Shown here piece after piece: positions 1 to 8,672 of a DNA stretch of 64,000 bases. Each line of letters opens with the position of its first letter. Position 1 is the stretch's first letter. Made by a program: the position numbers and the translations under genes. The stretch spans positions 186,001 through 250,000 of the forward strand of contig NZ_JASJOC010000006.1 of the NCBI RefSeq assembly GCF_030068615.1, written 5' to 3'. Under the pieces are notes generated by a model, which had not been told where the DNA came from, ran no database searches, and saw nothing but the letters and a program-made list of their open reading frames with translations. Source of the stretch: Halostagnicola sp. A-GB9-2. Lineage in GTDB: Archaea > Halobacteriota > Halobacteria > Halobacteriales > Natrialbaceae.

Positions 1-30
1 AGAAGCCGAAAACCGAATAACGACAGTACG

Positions 31-510
31 ATGAAACACCTTCCGAAGCACCTCCGCCCGAGATGGCGTTACCTCGCGGCGGAACTCGAGTCCTGGCCCG
101 ACGCAGCGATCGATCGACGGGCGTTTCAGCGCGAGCTCTGGTACGCGGGCCAGAATTTACTCGGCGATCCGGGGAGCGCAGACGCCGATTTGTCCGTCGT
201 CAGGTTCGACTTCGGGGACGGAACTGGCAAAACGGTCATCAAAGTACGTCACGGAGAAACGGAATCTGCCAGAGCAGCGCTCGCGTGTATCGACCGTATT
301 GATGGGTCTCCCGTCGGTATTCGCGTCGCAGGGATCAGTGGTACGATCCGTGCCGCTGAAGAAAAGTTTTTAGGTAAACGCGGGCAAGTCCCGTCAGAGA
401 GAAACGTCGTGTTTGAGAACGCTGAGCGAGTCGCGGTCGGACGAAACGGATCCGCGGATATCCGACTCGATGACGCGTTCGTCGGCGCGACAGACCTCGA
501 TTTAGTGTGA
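31..510 (+). CDS. rnp2: Ribonuclease P protein component 2 (Pop5 family)
   Basis: This 159-residue protein matches the archaeal Pop5/Rpp14 family, a protein subunit of RNase P that helps the RNA subunit remove 5' leaders from pre-tRNA. Seen: the family-like opening MKHLPKHLRPRWRYLA, a central stretch with YAGQNLLGDPG and a later GISGTIRAAEEKF segment. It ends 4 bases before the proteasome alpha gene, which is followed by SBDS. That order (Pop5, psmA, SBDS) is part of a conserved archaeal RNA-processing/degradation gene string. It is close to the window edge, so upstream partners cannot be seen. Confidence 0.93.
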   Translation: MKHLPKHLRPRWRYLAAELESWPDAAIDRRAFQRELWYAGQNLLGDPGSADADLSVVRFDFGDGTGKTVIKVRHGETESARAALACIDRIDGSPVGIRVAGISGTIRAAEEKFLGKRGQVPSERNVVFENAERVAVGRNGSADIRLDDAFVGATDLDLV

Positions 511-514
511 TACT

Positions 515-1273
515 ATGCAGGGACAAGCCCAACAGCAGGCGTACGACCGAGGCATCACGATCTTCTCGCCCGACGGCCGACTCTACCAGGTCGAGTACGC
601 CCGCGAGGCGGTCAAACGTGGTACGGCGAGTATCGGCATTCGAACGGAAAACGGCGTCGTTCTCGCGGTTGACAAGCGGATCCCGTCCCCGCTCCTCGAG
701 GACTCAAGCGTCGAAAAGATCCACAAGGCGGACGATCACATCGGAATCGCAAGCGCCGGTCACGTTGCCGACGCGCGACAGCTGATCGATTTCGCCCGTC
801 GTCAGGCACAGGTCAATCACCTGCGCTACGGCGAGCCGGTCGGCGTCGAAACGCTGACCAAGAACGTCACCGACCACATCCAGCAGTATACGCAGGTCGG
901 CGGCGCGCGCCCGTTCGGCGTCGCGCTCATCGTCGGCGGTATCGAAAACGGCGAACCACGCCTTTTCGAGACGGACCCATCCGGCACGCCCTACGAGTGG
1001 AAGGCACTCGCGGTCGGCGCGGACCGGGGCGAACTCCAGAGCTACTTAGAGGAGAACTACGACGCCGAAGCGGATCTCGACGGCGGCATTTCCTTGGCCC
1101 TCGACGCGCTCGCATCGGTCAACGACGGCGGCCTCCTGCCCTCGGAAGTCGGGCTTGCGACCATCGACGCTGAATCCGAGTCCTTCGAGCAGTTCGGTCT
1201 CGACCAGATCGAATCGCACCTCGAGGAGAACGACCTCCTCGGCGAGGAAGGCGCGGACGAAGACGACGAGTAA
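515..1273 (+). CDS. psmA: Proteasome alpha subunit
   Basis: This 252-residue protein is the alpha subunit of the 20S proteasome, which forms the gated outer rings of the degradation barrel in the cytoplasm. Seen: the N-terminal alpha signature from about residue 9 (YDRGITIFSPDGRLYQVEYA), the core VLAVDKR segment, and an acidic tail (EENDLLGEEGADEDDE) typical of halophiles. No N-terminal catalytic threonine is expected in alpha subunits. It starts 4 bases after rnp2, so the two are probably co-transcribed and translationally linked. Confidence 0.97.
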   Translation: MQGQAQQQAYDRGITIFSPDGRLYQVEYAREAVKRGTASIGIRTENGVVLAVDKRIPSPLLEDSSVEKIHKADDHIGIASAGHVADARQLIDFARRQAQVNHLRYGEPVGVETLTKNVTDHIQQYTQVGGARPFGVALIVGGIENGEPRLFETDPSGTPYEWKALAVGADRGELQSYLEENYDAEADLDGGISLALDALASVNDGGLLPSEVGLATIDAESESFEQFGLDQIESHLEENDLLGEEGADEDDE

Positions 1274-1499
1274 CGCGACCCGTTTTTGCGTTTCGCACGT
1301 TCCGATTCGAGTCCCACAGCCGTTTGTGCAGTTAGGAGTCCGACGACAGTGTGCGAACGGGTAACGGCCGACGAACCAACGGCGGATCGCCCCGCACACG
1401 CATTCGAAGTGACTATCTCCGAAACCACCGGACACGGAGAACCCGAGGGCGTTGGCCGGCGGCAAAAGCTCTTTTACCCGGCCGGGGGTATGCTCCGGT

Positions 1500-2225
1500 A
1501 TGATATCACTCGACGAGGCGGTGACGGCGCGACTCGAGTCACACGGGGCGCGATTCGAAGTGTTAGTCGATCCCGACGCGGCACTCGAGATCAAGCGCGG
1601 GGAGTTCGACGAGGATCTCGAGGACTACATCGCCGCCGAAGACGTGTTCGAGGACGCCTCGAGTGGCGATCGACCGGCCGAGGATGACCTTGAGAAGGTA
1701 TTCGATACGACGGATCCACTCGAGATCATTCCCGAAGTCATCAAAGAGGGAGAGATTCAGATCACGGCCGATCAGCGCCGCGAGATGCAAGAGCAAAAAC
1801 GGAAACAGCTCATCACGACGATCGCGCGCAACGCCATCAATCCGCAGATGGACGACGCACCGCACCCACCGGAGCGGATCGAAAACGCACTCGAGGAGGC
1901 TGGGTTTACGGTCGATCCGATGGAGCCGGTGAGCGAACAGGTCGACGACGCGTTAGACGACCTGCGACCAGTGATCCCGATCCGGTTCGAAGAGGTCTCG
2001 ATCGCGGTCCAGATCCCGCCGGAGCACGCTGGCAGTGCACAGGCGAAGATCCGCCAGTACGGCGACCTCGAGAGCGAAGAGTGGCAGCCGGACGGGTCGT
2101 GGATCGGCGTCATCACCTTCCCCGCAGGCCTCCAGAACGACTTCTACGACGTCGTCAACGAGAACACGAGCGGCAAGGCAGAGACGCAGGTCGTCAAGGA
2201 CAAAGACGATCTCAAAACGAGATAA
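1500..2225 (+). CDS. SBDS-family ribosome assembly factor
   Basis: This 241-residue protein belongs to the archaeal SBDS (Shwachman-Bodian-Diamond) family, which acts in 60S/50S maturation by helping release an anti-association factor. Seen: the N-terminal FYSH-like domain (SHGARFEVLVDPDAALEIK) and the basic central stretch (ITADQRREMQEQKRKQ) followed by NAINPQMDDAPHPPERIENA, a strongly conserved motif of the second domain. The ATG at 1500 is chosen because the family starts with MISLDEAV. A longer in-frame start at 1452 would add 16 non-conserved residues. It follows psmA after a 226-base gap. Confidence 0.92.
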   Translation: MISLDEAVTARLESHGARFEVLVDPDAALEIKRGEFDEDLEDYIAAEDVFEDASSGDRPAEDDLEKVFDTTDPLEIIPEVIKEGEIQITADQRREMQEQKRKQLITTIARNAINPQMDDAPHPPERIENALEEAGFTVDPMEPVSEQVDDALDDLRPVIPIRFEEVSIAVQIPPEHAGSAQAKIRQYGDLESEEWQPDGSWIGVITFPAGLQNDFYDVVNENTSGKAETQVVKDKDDLKTR

Positions 2226-2262
2226 CGGATCCGTTGTTCGACCGAGACCGGTGTCGGGAATC

Positions 2263-2622
2263 TTACCCGCGATAGTAGCCCAGCAAAAACCCGCTGGTAA
2301 ACCCGACACCGACCGAGAGCGTCGAGACGACCGAAGTGAGCCAGTGTACTCCCTGATTTGCCTGTTCCTGAGTCTCGAGCAAGCCGGCGCTGAGCCGATC
2401 CCAGTCGACGATCACGATGCCGTTCGACTCGAGGTATCGAAAGACGACGAGTTGGACGCCGATAATGACTGCAACGATTTTTGCGACGTTTTTCACCGCA
2501 AAGCCGATCAGCCCACCGAGAATTGCACTCGCCGCAAACTCGAATCCCACCGATGTCGGGTCGATTTCCACCATAGCCGACCGAAGGGAACCGGTGACAA
2601 AATCAGTTGTGGTACGTGACAT
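2263..2622 (-). CDS. FUN14-domain small membrane protein
   Basis: This 119-residue protein has a FUN14-like pattern: two or three hydrophobic segments rich in glycine (ASAILGGLIGFAVKNVAKI, VAVIIGVQLVVF, STLSVGVGFTSGFLLGYY). In eukaryotes FUN14 proteins sit in the mitochondrial outer membrane. The archaeal role is unknown, so only a membrane location is claimed. It is transcribed toward the SBDS gene and ends 37 bases from it. Its start lies just upstream of the putative structured RNA, which runs the other way. Confidence 0.8.
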   Translation of the reverse strand: MSRTTTDFVTGSLRSAMVEIDPTSVGFEFAASAILGGLIGFAVKNVAKIVAVIIGVQLVVFRYLESNGIVIVDWDRLSAGLLETQEQANQGVHWLTSVVSTLSVGVGFTSGFLLGYYRG

Positions 2623-2667
2623 TCTCTGTTCAACGAATGCGAGTGCGTTCAGACCATATCTGTCGAG

Positions 2668-2673
2668 TATTTA
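2668..2673 (+). promoter_or_regulatory. TATA box for the putative RNA at 2692
   Basis: TATTTA lies in an AT-rich patch about 24-26 bases before the first base of the closing helix of the predicted RNA. That is the usual archaeal TATA-to-start distance. No reading frame of any length begins just downstream on this strand. Confidence 0.5.
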
Positions 2674-2691
2674 GGGTAATCATCAATGAAT

Positions 2692-2848
2692 GGGTCCGTC
2701 GGTAGACGACTATTACGAGCAGGAGGGCTTCGAACCGTGAGAGACGTCTGTCGGGACCGAACAGTCGGGGGCCGACAGCGAAGCGGGTAAGCGCCACGGT
2801 CTCCACCCAGGTTCGGAAAACGCCACGGGATTCAAGGTGGTCGGACCC
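2692..2848 (+). ncRNA. Putative structured non-coding RNA (class unknown)
   Basis: The 402-base gap before hflX holds a sequence that folds well by eye. GGGTCCG (2692-2698) can pair with CGGACCC (2842-2848) as a closing helix. CGGTAGACG (2700-2708) pairs over nine positions, two of them G-U, with CGTCTGTCG (2745-2753). GTCGG (2764-2768) pairs with CCGAC (2772-2776). CCACC (2803-2807) pairs with GGTGG (2836-2840). The first hairpin has a tip with GA and TGA on opposite strands, as in a kink-turn, and ACA occurs 3' of it (2761-2763). I do not see the conserved cores of RNase P RNA or SRP RNA. It could be an H/ACA-like guide, another RNA, or a leader of hflX. Confidence 0.45.
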
Positions 2849-3024
2849 CTACGTGAGAGTATGAGTTACACAGCACCAATCGGGGTGACTGCCCGGCATC
2901 TCTAGCGTGTCAGAGCACCGGACGGGCGTCGCGATAATCGATCGCCCGCCAAAATCGATGTTTCGGTCGGTAGTACGACGCATCCGTCGATCGACAACTG
3001 CTCAGACAATGCACAGCTAATCGT

Positions 3025-4317
3025 ATGAAGGCACTCATCGCAAAACGAATCGACTCCGGAACGCCCGACACAAGCGAGATTCGCGAGCTCGCACGGGCGG
3101 CAGGATACGATATCGTCGGCGAGATAACGCAGTCCCGAACGGCCGACGCCGCGTTGCAACTCGGCGAGGGGAAGGCGAACGAACTCGCAGAAAAGGCCGC
3201 GATGTCCGAGGCGACGACCGTCATTTTCGATAACCGTCTCGGACCGTATCAGATGTACAACCTCGGGCAGCTCCTTCCCGAGGGGGTCGAGATCATGGAC
3301 CGGTTCACGCTGATCCTCGAAATCTTTGGCCAGCGAGCCCAGACCCGGAAAGCGCAGCTGCAAGTAGAACTCGCTGAGCTTCGCTACGAACTCCCTCGAG
3401 CGGAAGCGAAGACGAGTCTGGCAAAACGGGACGAACACCCCGGTTTCATGGGTCTCGGCGAGTACGACGAAAGCCGAGAACATGATATCAAGTCCCAGAT
3501 CAGCCGGATCAGGGACGACCTCGAGCAGATCGAGCAGAACGAACAGCACCGTCGCGAGCGCCGTCGCGCTTCCGGCTTCGATCTCGTCGCGCTCGCGGGC
3601 TATACGAACGCGGGGAAATCGACGCTTCTCCGCCGTCTCGCCGACGATCTGGACGTCGACGAAAACGAAGAACTTCACCCGGATCTCGATTCGACGGCCG
3701 AATCGCAGGATCGGCTCTTTACCACGCTCGGAACGACGACGCGACGGGCCGACATCGAGCCTCGAGACGTGCTCGTGACCGATACGGTCGGTTTCATCAG
3801 CGACCTTCCACACTGGCTCGTCGAGTCGTTCAAATCCACACTCGACTCCGTCTACCGCGCGGACCTCGTCTTGCTCGTCGTCGACGTCAGCGAACCGATC
3901 GACGAGATTCACGAGAAGCTCGTCACCTGCCACGACACGCTCTATGAACGCAACGAAGCCCCGATCGTTACCGTCCTGAACAAGATCGACGCCGTAAGCG
4001 ATGAGGAGCTCGAGGAGAAAGCCGCCGCCATCTCAGCGCTGGCTCCGAACCCCGTCACCGTCAGCGCGCGCGAAGGGGCGAACATCGGCGAGTTACTCGA
4101 TCGGATCGATCAGGAACTCCCGGATTGGGAACAAGAGCGGCTCGTCCTTCCGATGACCGACGACACGATGAGTCTCGTCTCGTGGATCCACGACAACGCC
4201 CACGTCGAGGACGTTACCTACGGCGACGAGGACGTCCTCCTCTCGTTCGAAGCGCGTCCTACTGTTATCTCGCAGGCGCGTTCGCGCGCGAGCGACCTCG
4301 AGACGGCGTCTGCCTGA
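3025..4317 (+). CDS. hflX: HflX-type ribosome-associated GTPase
   Basis: This 430-residue protein has the full HflX plan. An N-terminal domain contains GLY-rich FDNRLGPYQMYNLGQLL and DRFTLILEIFGQRA. A helical linker follows, then a GTPase domain with G1 GYTNAGKST (about residue 192), G2 FTTLGTTTRR, G3 DTVGF (about 253) and G4 NKID (about 319). HflX binds the large ribosomal subunit and in bacteria rescues stalled ribosomes after stress; the archaeal role is inferred. It stands alone, with a possible structured RNA upstream. Confidence 0.95.
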   Translation: MKALIAKRIDSGTPDTSEIRELARAAGYDIVGEITQSRTADAALQLGEGKANELAEKAAMSEATTVIFDNRLGPYQMYNLGQLLPEGVEIMDRFTLILEIFGQRAQTRKAQLQVELAELRYELPRAEAKTSLAKRDEHPGFMGLGEYDESREHDIKSQISRIRDDLEQIEQNEQHRRERRRASGFDLVALAGYTNAGKSTLLRRLADDLDVDENEELHPDLDSTAESQDRLFTTLGTTTRRADIEPRDVLVTDTVGFISDLPHWLVESFKSTLDSVYRADLVLLVVDVSEPIDEIHEKLVTCHDTLYERNEAPIVTVLNKIDAVSDEELEEKAAAISALAPNPVTVSAREGANIGELLDRIDQELPDWEQERLVLPMTDDTMSLVSWIHDNAHVEDVTYGDEDVLLSFEARPTVISQARSRASDLETASA

Positions 4318-4401
4318 TCTGACGTTTCGACCGCCGCCGTTTTCTAGAGGCGATCGACTCGGACCCAATCATATAAACCGATATCCCGTGATTGTCAGGG
4401 T

Positions 4402-5556
4402 ATGGAACGAGTTGCAATCATCGGATCTTCGATGACCCAGTTCGGCCAGCGGGACGCCTGGATCCGCGAGTTGCTCGCAGAAGCCGGCGGCGAGTGCCTT
4501 GAGGATGCGGCCGTCGATCCGACGGACGTCGACCACCTGTACGTCTCGAACATGGCAAGCGGGGAGTTCGAAGGACAGACGGGAGTCGTAAACGCGTTAG
4601 CCCACGATCTGGGGGCGATTCCGGCTTACACCGAGCGAGTCGATCAGACGAGTTCGAGCGGCGGTGCCGGCATGTACGCCGCGTGGCGATCGGTCGCAAG
4701 CGGCGCGAGCGACATGACGTTGCTCGTCGGCGGCGAGAAGATGACCCACCGAACGACCGCAGAAGCGACGGACGTCATCGCGTCACTGACCCATCCCTGC
4801 GAGTACAAACACGGCATCACGCTGCCGTCGTTCGCCGGGCTGACCGCCAGACACTACCTCGAGCGCTTCGATGCGCCGCGAGAGAGTCTCGGCAAAGTGG
4901 CGGCCAAGAATCACAAAAACGGCGTCGATAATCCCCACGCGCAGTTCCAAAAGGAAGTCGACCTCGAGACGATCCTCGAGTCGCCCGTCGTCGCCGACCC
5001 GCTTCGGCTCTACGACTTCTGTCCGATCACCGACGGCAGCGCGGCGCTCATGTTCTGTCCGGAGTCGGTCGCGGCGGAGTACACCGACGACTACGTTGTG
5101 GTGTCGGGAATCGACGGCGCGACGGACACCCACGTCGTGCACGAACGCCCCGATCCGACGATTATGGGCGGCGTCGTCGAGAGCGGCGAGGGTGCCTTCG
5201 ATATGGCCGGCTACGAGCCCGAGGACATCGACGTTGCTGAGCTCCACGACATGTTTACGATCCTCGAATTCCTCCAGATGGAGGGGCTCGGGTTCGCAGA
5301 GCAGGGCGAGGCCTGGAAACTCGTCGAGGAGGGCTATACGGACCGCGACGGCGAGTTGCCGATCAATACCTCCGGCGGGCTGAAGTCGAAGGGACACCCC
5401 CTCGGTGCCAGCGGCGTCGCACAGGGCGTCGAAATTTACGAACAACTGCTCGGCGAAGCAGGGCCGCGACAGGTCGAGGCCGACGTCGGCCTCTGCTGTA
5501 ACGTCGGCGGGTTCGGAAACTGTGTCATCACGACGATTATGGAGGCAGGAGCATGA
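4402..5556 (+). CDS. Thiolase-fold protein lacking the nucleophilic cysteine
   Basis: This 384-residue protein has the thiolase fold: an N-terminal VAIIGSSMTQFGQR, the C-terminal GHPLGASG histidine loop and a C-terminal CCNVGGFG loop. At the position of the acylated cysteine (usual CASG-type motif) it reads QTSSSGGAG, so residue 84 is serine. It overlaps by 4 bases a DUF35 OB-fold gene. Such pairs are known from archaeal thiolase/HMG-CoA synthase complexes and from bacterial Ltp2-ChsH2 steroid side-chain aldolases, where the thiolase partner lacks the cysteine. I infer C-C bond chemistry on an acyl-CoA, with the substrate unknown. Annotators would often call it acetyl-CoA acetyltransferase. 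Confidence 0.85.
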   Translation: MERVAIIGSSMTQFGQRDAWIRELLAEAGGECLEDAAVDPTDVDHLYVSNMASGEFEGQTGVVNALAHDLGAIPAYTERVDQTSSSGGAGMYAAWRSVASGASDMTLLVGGEKMTHRTTAEATDVIASLTHPCEYKHGITLPSFAGLTARHYLERFDAPRESLGKVAAKNHKNGVDNPHAQFQKEVDLETILESPVVADPLRLYDFCPITDGSAALMFCPESVAAEYTDDYVVVSGIDGATDTHVVHERPDPTIMGGVVESGEGAFDMAGYEPEDIDVAELHDMFTILEFLQMEGLGFAEQGEAWKLVEEGYTDRDGELPINTSGGLKSKGHPLGASGVAQGVEIYEQLLGEAGPRQVEADVGLCCNVGGFGNCVITTIMEAGA

Positions 5557-5912
5557 CCATGGAAGCCTATCGCTACGAAGACGGATCGATCAGCTACCCC
5601 GGCCACCCGATCGGCCCCGACGGGAGCGAACCGGTCGATACGGTCGATTTGAGCGAGTACACCGCCGAGGTGATTACGTGGACGACGAGTACCGCGACGC
5701 CCCCCGGCGTCCGCGAGCCCAACACGCTCGCGATCGTCGAGTTCGATGTCGACGGCGAGCCGGTCCGCGCGATCGGTCAGGCGACGAGCGACGACATCGA
5801 AACGGGTGACGAAGTCGAGCCGGTCTACGTTGACGAACTTCGGACACCGGGCAAGGGGATCAGAGAGCCCGACAGTCAGGAGTGGGACGGCTACCGGTTC
5901 GAACCGGTTTGA
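5553..5912 (+). CDS. DUF35 OB-fold acyl-CoA-binding partner protein
   Basis: This 119-residue protein resembles the OB-fold half of DUF35 (ChsH2-like) proteins, which dock on thiolase-family enzymes and bridge acyl-CoA substrates. Seen: KPGR-like turn in the YTAEVITWTTSTATPPGVREP segment, then a beta-rich region ending ELRTPGKGIREPDSQEWDGYRFEPV. The zinc-ribbon cysteines of many DUF35 proteins are absent. It begins inside the last codons of the thiolase-like gene (ATGA overlap), a strong sign that the two products form one complex. Confidence 0.82.
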   Translation: MTMEAYRYEDGSISYPGHPIGPDGSEPVDTVDLSEYTAEVITWTTSTATPPGVREPNTLAIVEFDVDGEPVRAIGQATSDDIETGDEVEPVYVDELRTPGKGIREPDSQEWDGYRFEPV

Positions 5913-6019
5913 ACTGTCGAGCGATTCTCCTCGTCGATAATCGTCCTCAAAATCGTTTTCTGCGCGTCAATCAGCAAAGTCTGCGCGTCAATCAGCAAAA
6001 TCGATCGCCGTCCGAACCA

Positions 6020-6778
6020 TTAGTCGTCCGCGTCGTCGCCGTCGCCATTGTTGGGCGATTCGTCGCTGTCGTCACTCCCGGGAGGCTGGTCCCCGTCTTC
6101 CTCTCCGAGTCCGTCGGACTCGTCAGCGATTCGATCCCCTCGGTGGTCCGTCGACGGGTCGTCATCGTTGAACTGATCTTTGAGCGTCTCGAGTTCGGCG
6201 TCGACGTCGACGTTCGAATCGTCGTCGTCGTTCAGGACGGAACCGGTCTCGTTGGGCTCGCTCGAATCCGAGTCGTTCCCGTCGATCTCGATCGGTTGTG
6301 CGTCGGTCGAGCCGGTCTCCTCGACGGCGTCACGGAGGCGTCGGTCCACGTCGTCACGGAGTTCTCGAGCTTCACTCAGCAGGTCGGTTACGCGTTCGTC
6401 GGCCGGCACCGATCCCTCGGAAACGCCGCGCTGTAGCTCCTCGAGGACAGTATCGAGCTGTGAGACGGTCGTCCTTCGGAGTTTCTTCGCACGTTTTTCG
6501 GTCGACTTCGCGGCCGTTTTGGTTCGGTCTCGTGTTTCCTGTTCCGTCTGGACGAGCTTGATACCGCGTTGAAACGCCTCGAGCGCCCGAACGTTAGCCT
6601 TCAGCACCGCAAGCGCCGCCGGAATCGCAAACTCGTCTGCGACGCGAAGCATCTCGCCCGGCGTCGGCGGACGAAACGACGGCCGACGACGACGCGGCGC
6701 GAGTTCCTCGCGCAGTTCGTCGATCGTTGCGGAGAGTTCGCGGACTGCTTCCGCGAGGTCGTCGTCACGGTCGGTCAT
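6020..6778 (-). CDS. Haloarchaeal conserved protein, DUF7547-like
   Basis: This 252-residue protein has an N-terminal helical region (AEAVRELSATIDELREEL), a conserved block PSFRPPTPGEMLRVADEFAIPAALA (quoted here only in part by its ends PSFRPP and AIPAALA), helices rich in basic residues (EKRAKKLRRTT), and a long very acidic disordered tail. No catalytic motif is seen and the function is unknown. ATG at 6778 is preferred over a TTG at 6787. It converges with the DUF35 gene and diverges from the nuclease gene at 6950. Confidence 0.75.
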   Translation of the reverse strand: MTDRDDDLAEAVRELSATIDELREELAPRRRRPSFRPPTPGEMLRVADEFAIPAALAVLKANVRALEAFQRGIKLVQTEQETRDRTKTAAKSTEKRAKKLRRTTVSQLDTVLEELQRGVSEGSVPADERVTDLLSEARELRDDVDRRLRDAVEETGSTDAQPIEIDGNDSDSSEPNETGSVLNDDDDSNVDVDAELETLKDQFNDDDPSTDHRGDRIADESDGLGEEDGDQPPGSDDSDESPNNGDGDDADD

Positions 6779-6949
6779 ACCCCCCAATAGTATCTCCTGG
6801 GTGAAAAGAGAGCCGATTGAATCGATCCGAGGACAGGAAAGCGTCGAAGATCGATTTTCACGAAACTGAGACGAGCATGCGACTCACCGCCACGGCCTCG
6901 AGAAGCGCCGATCCAAGCGCTTTTGTCCCCGCAAAACACCTCCACAGGT

Positions 6950-7693
6950 GTGCAAATCGAGAACAGTTTCATTCCGGTCCGGGGGGTCGGCGAGGCGACC
7001 GAACGCCGGCTCTGGGCGAACGGCGTGACCCACTGGGACGAGTTCGAGGGTGAGGTCGTCGGAGAGACCATCGCCCGGCGGATCGAGACGTTTATCGACG
7101 AAGGCCAGTCCCATCTGTCGAGCGGAGATATGGCGTTTTTCGCCGATGCGTTTCCGGACTCGAGTCACTGGCGGCTGTACGAGAACGTCAAGAGCGAAGC
7201 GTGTTTTTTGGACATCGAAACGACGGGGTTGGATTCCGCACGCAACGACGTGACGACCGTCAGCGTCCATCGCGGTGGTGAAACGAAGACGTTCGTAAAC
7301 GGCGACGACCTCACCGCTTCCCGCTTGCAAGCGGAGTTCGACGACGCGTCGTTGCTCGTCACCTTTAACGGAAAACGATTCGATGTTCCGTTCCTCGAGA
7401 CGTGTTACGACGTGAACGTCTCGATGCCACACGTCGACCTCATGTACCCGTGTAAGAAAATCGGGCTCGACGGCGGACTCAAGCAAGTCGAGAAGGACCT
7501 CGGAATCGACCGGGACAAACCGGACCTCTCCGGGCGGGACGCCGTGCGTCTCTGGCACCAATACGAACGCGGCGACGACGAAGCGCTCGAGACGTTGATC
7601 GAGTACAACCGCGACGACACGGCGAATCTCGAGCCGTTAATGGAGACGGTCTCCACGCGGTTACATGAAACTGTTTTCGAAGCCAACTGTTGA
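6950..7693 (+). CDS. RNase H-fold exonuclease-like protein
   Basis: This protein of about 247 residues has a DnaQ/RNase H-like nuclease domain. Seen: CFLDIETTGLD (Exo I, with the D and E metal ligands), LVTFNGKRFDVPFL (Exo II-type NGxxFD) and YNRDDTANLEPL (Exo III-type YxxxD). The N-terminal part (FIPVRGVGEATERRLWANG) resembles a helix-hairpin-helix motif. The substrate is probably single-stranded nucleic acid. GTG at 6950 (VQIENSF) is preferred; a TTG at 6923 would add nine residues of low conservation. Confidence in the fold is high, in the exact activity low. Confidence 0.85.
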   Translation: MQIENSFIPVRGVGEATERRLWANGVTHWDEFEGEVVGETIARRIETFIDEGQSHLSSGDMAFFADAFPDSSHWRLYENVKSEACFLDIETTGLDSARNDVTTVSVHRGGETKTFVNGDDLTASRLQAEFDDASLLVTFNGKRFDVPFLETCYDVNVSMPHVDLMYPCKKIGLDGGLKQVEKDLGIDRDKPDLSGRDAVRLWHQYERGDDEALETLIEYNRDDTANLEPLMETVSTRLHETVFEANC

Positions 7694-7747
7694 TATCGGC
7701 GACAAATCGGTGGCTATAGCTTGCCGTAGAACGTACAAGTAACTGAA

Positions 7748-8146
7748 ATGAGCGAGTACGCCTACGAAGTGGCTATCGACATCCGTCTTCGAGACGTCGA
7801 CTTTATGGGCCACGTTAACAATGCTATTTACGCGACGTACCTCGAAGAAGCTCGTGAAGCGTACTTCAGCGATGTCGTCGGCCACTCACTCGTCGACCTA
7901 GATACGGTTCTGGCATCGCTCGAGATCGAGTACGAAACGCCGATCGAAGCGGAACAAGATGTGTCGGTCGGACTGGAAGTTACCGGTCTCGGCGATTCGA
8001 GTATTCCGATGGTTTATGAGGTCCGGGCCGACGGCGAACGGGCCGCGACGGCTCGATCCGTGCAGGTCTTCGTCGATCGCGAGAGCGGAACGGCCCGGTC
8101 GATCCCTCCGAAGTTACGGAATCAGCTCGAGTCTGACGGCCGCTAG
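7748..8146 (+). CDS. Acyl-CoA thioesterase, 4HBT hot-dog family
   Basis: This 132-residue protein is a single hot-dog-fold thioesterase of the YbgC/FadM type that hydrolyses an acyl-CoA. Seen: DIRLRDVDFMGHVNNAIYATYLEEAR, of which DVDFMGHVNNA is the family motif with the catalytic aspartate, followed by LASLEIEYETPI and a C-terminal SVQVFVDRES strand. Substrate chain length cannot be read. It stands alone 54 bases after the nuclease gene. Confidence 0.92.
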   Translation: MSEYAYEVAIDIRLRDVDFMGHVNNAIYATYLEEAREAYFSDVVGHSLVDLDTVLASLEIEYETPIEAEQDVSVGLEVTGLGDSSIPMVYEVRADGERAATARSVQVFVDRESGTARSIPPKLRNQLESDGR

Positions 8147-8162
8147 GGTGTTTCTGATGGGG

Positions 8163-8438
8163 TTATTCGCTCACGACAACTTTTCCGTTACTCGTCACGG
8201 TAACCTGATATCCACAGTACGCAAACTCGACTCGGCCGTTCGCTCGAGGCGCCCCGTCCTCTCGGGGAGCAAACAGGGCATCCAGCGCTTCTGGATTGAG
8301 AACTTCATAAAGCGGCTCGTACTCGGGCGGTTCGATCGCTGTCGTATCGACCCCTTCTTTCTCTGCGATGGCATTGATGACTTCGAAACTAAGCGATTGC
8401 TGAGAATTTCCGTCAGACCGGTCCACTGAGAGTAGCAT
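8163..8438 (-). CDS. HalOD1 output-domain protein
   Basis: This 91-residue protein is almost entirely one HalOD1 domain, a small haloarchaeal output module also found attached to response regulators. Seen: SLSFEVINAIAEKEGVD, PLYEVLNPEALDALF and VEFAYCGYQVTVTSNGKVVV. The role is presumed regulatory but unproven. ATG at 8438 is chosen; GTG codons at 8456 and 8447 are possible. It converges with the thioesterase gene, 16 bases apart. Confidence 0.8.
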   Translation of the reverse strand: MLLSVDRSDGNSQQSLSFEVINAIAEKEGVDTTAIEPPEYEPLYEVLNPEALDALFAPREDGAPRANGRVEFAYCGYQVTVTSNGKVVVSE

Positions 8439-8672
8439 TGAGCGCACACTTAACACGATCAGGTATAAATCCTGTGACCTATATCTGGTTAAATTGCAGA
8501 GATATGAACATCAGTGAACAAACTTGTTCAATATGGCCTATTTTGAGGCTATCGTCGAATCTAGGACAGAGATATTCCGTCCCCTTGACTAAAGATTATT
8601 TATATCTCTTGGGACGATGCAACCCGGTCCGGAACGATAGAAACTAGCGTATAGGATGCAAGTGCCGATATA

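Noticed and set aside
2902-3933. Long minus-strand ORF (343 codons) antisense to hflX
   Set aside because: It mirrors a strong GTPase gene; its translation is rich in odd residue runs and has no family features. Long antisense frames are common in high-G+C coding DNA.
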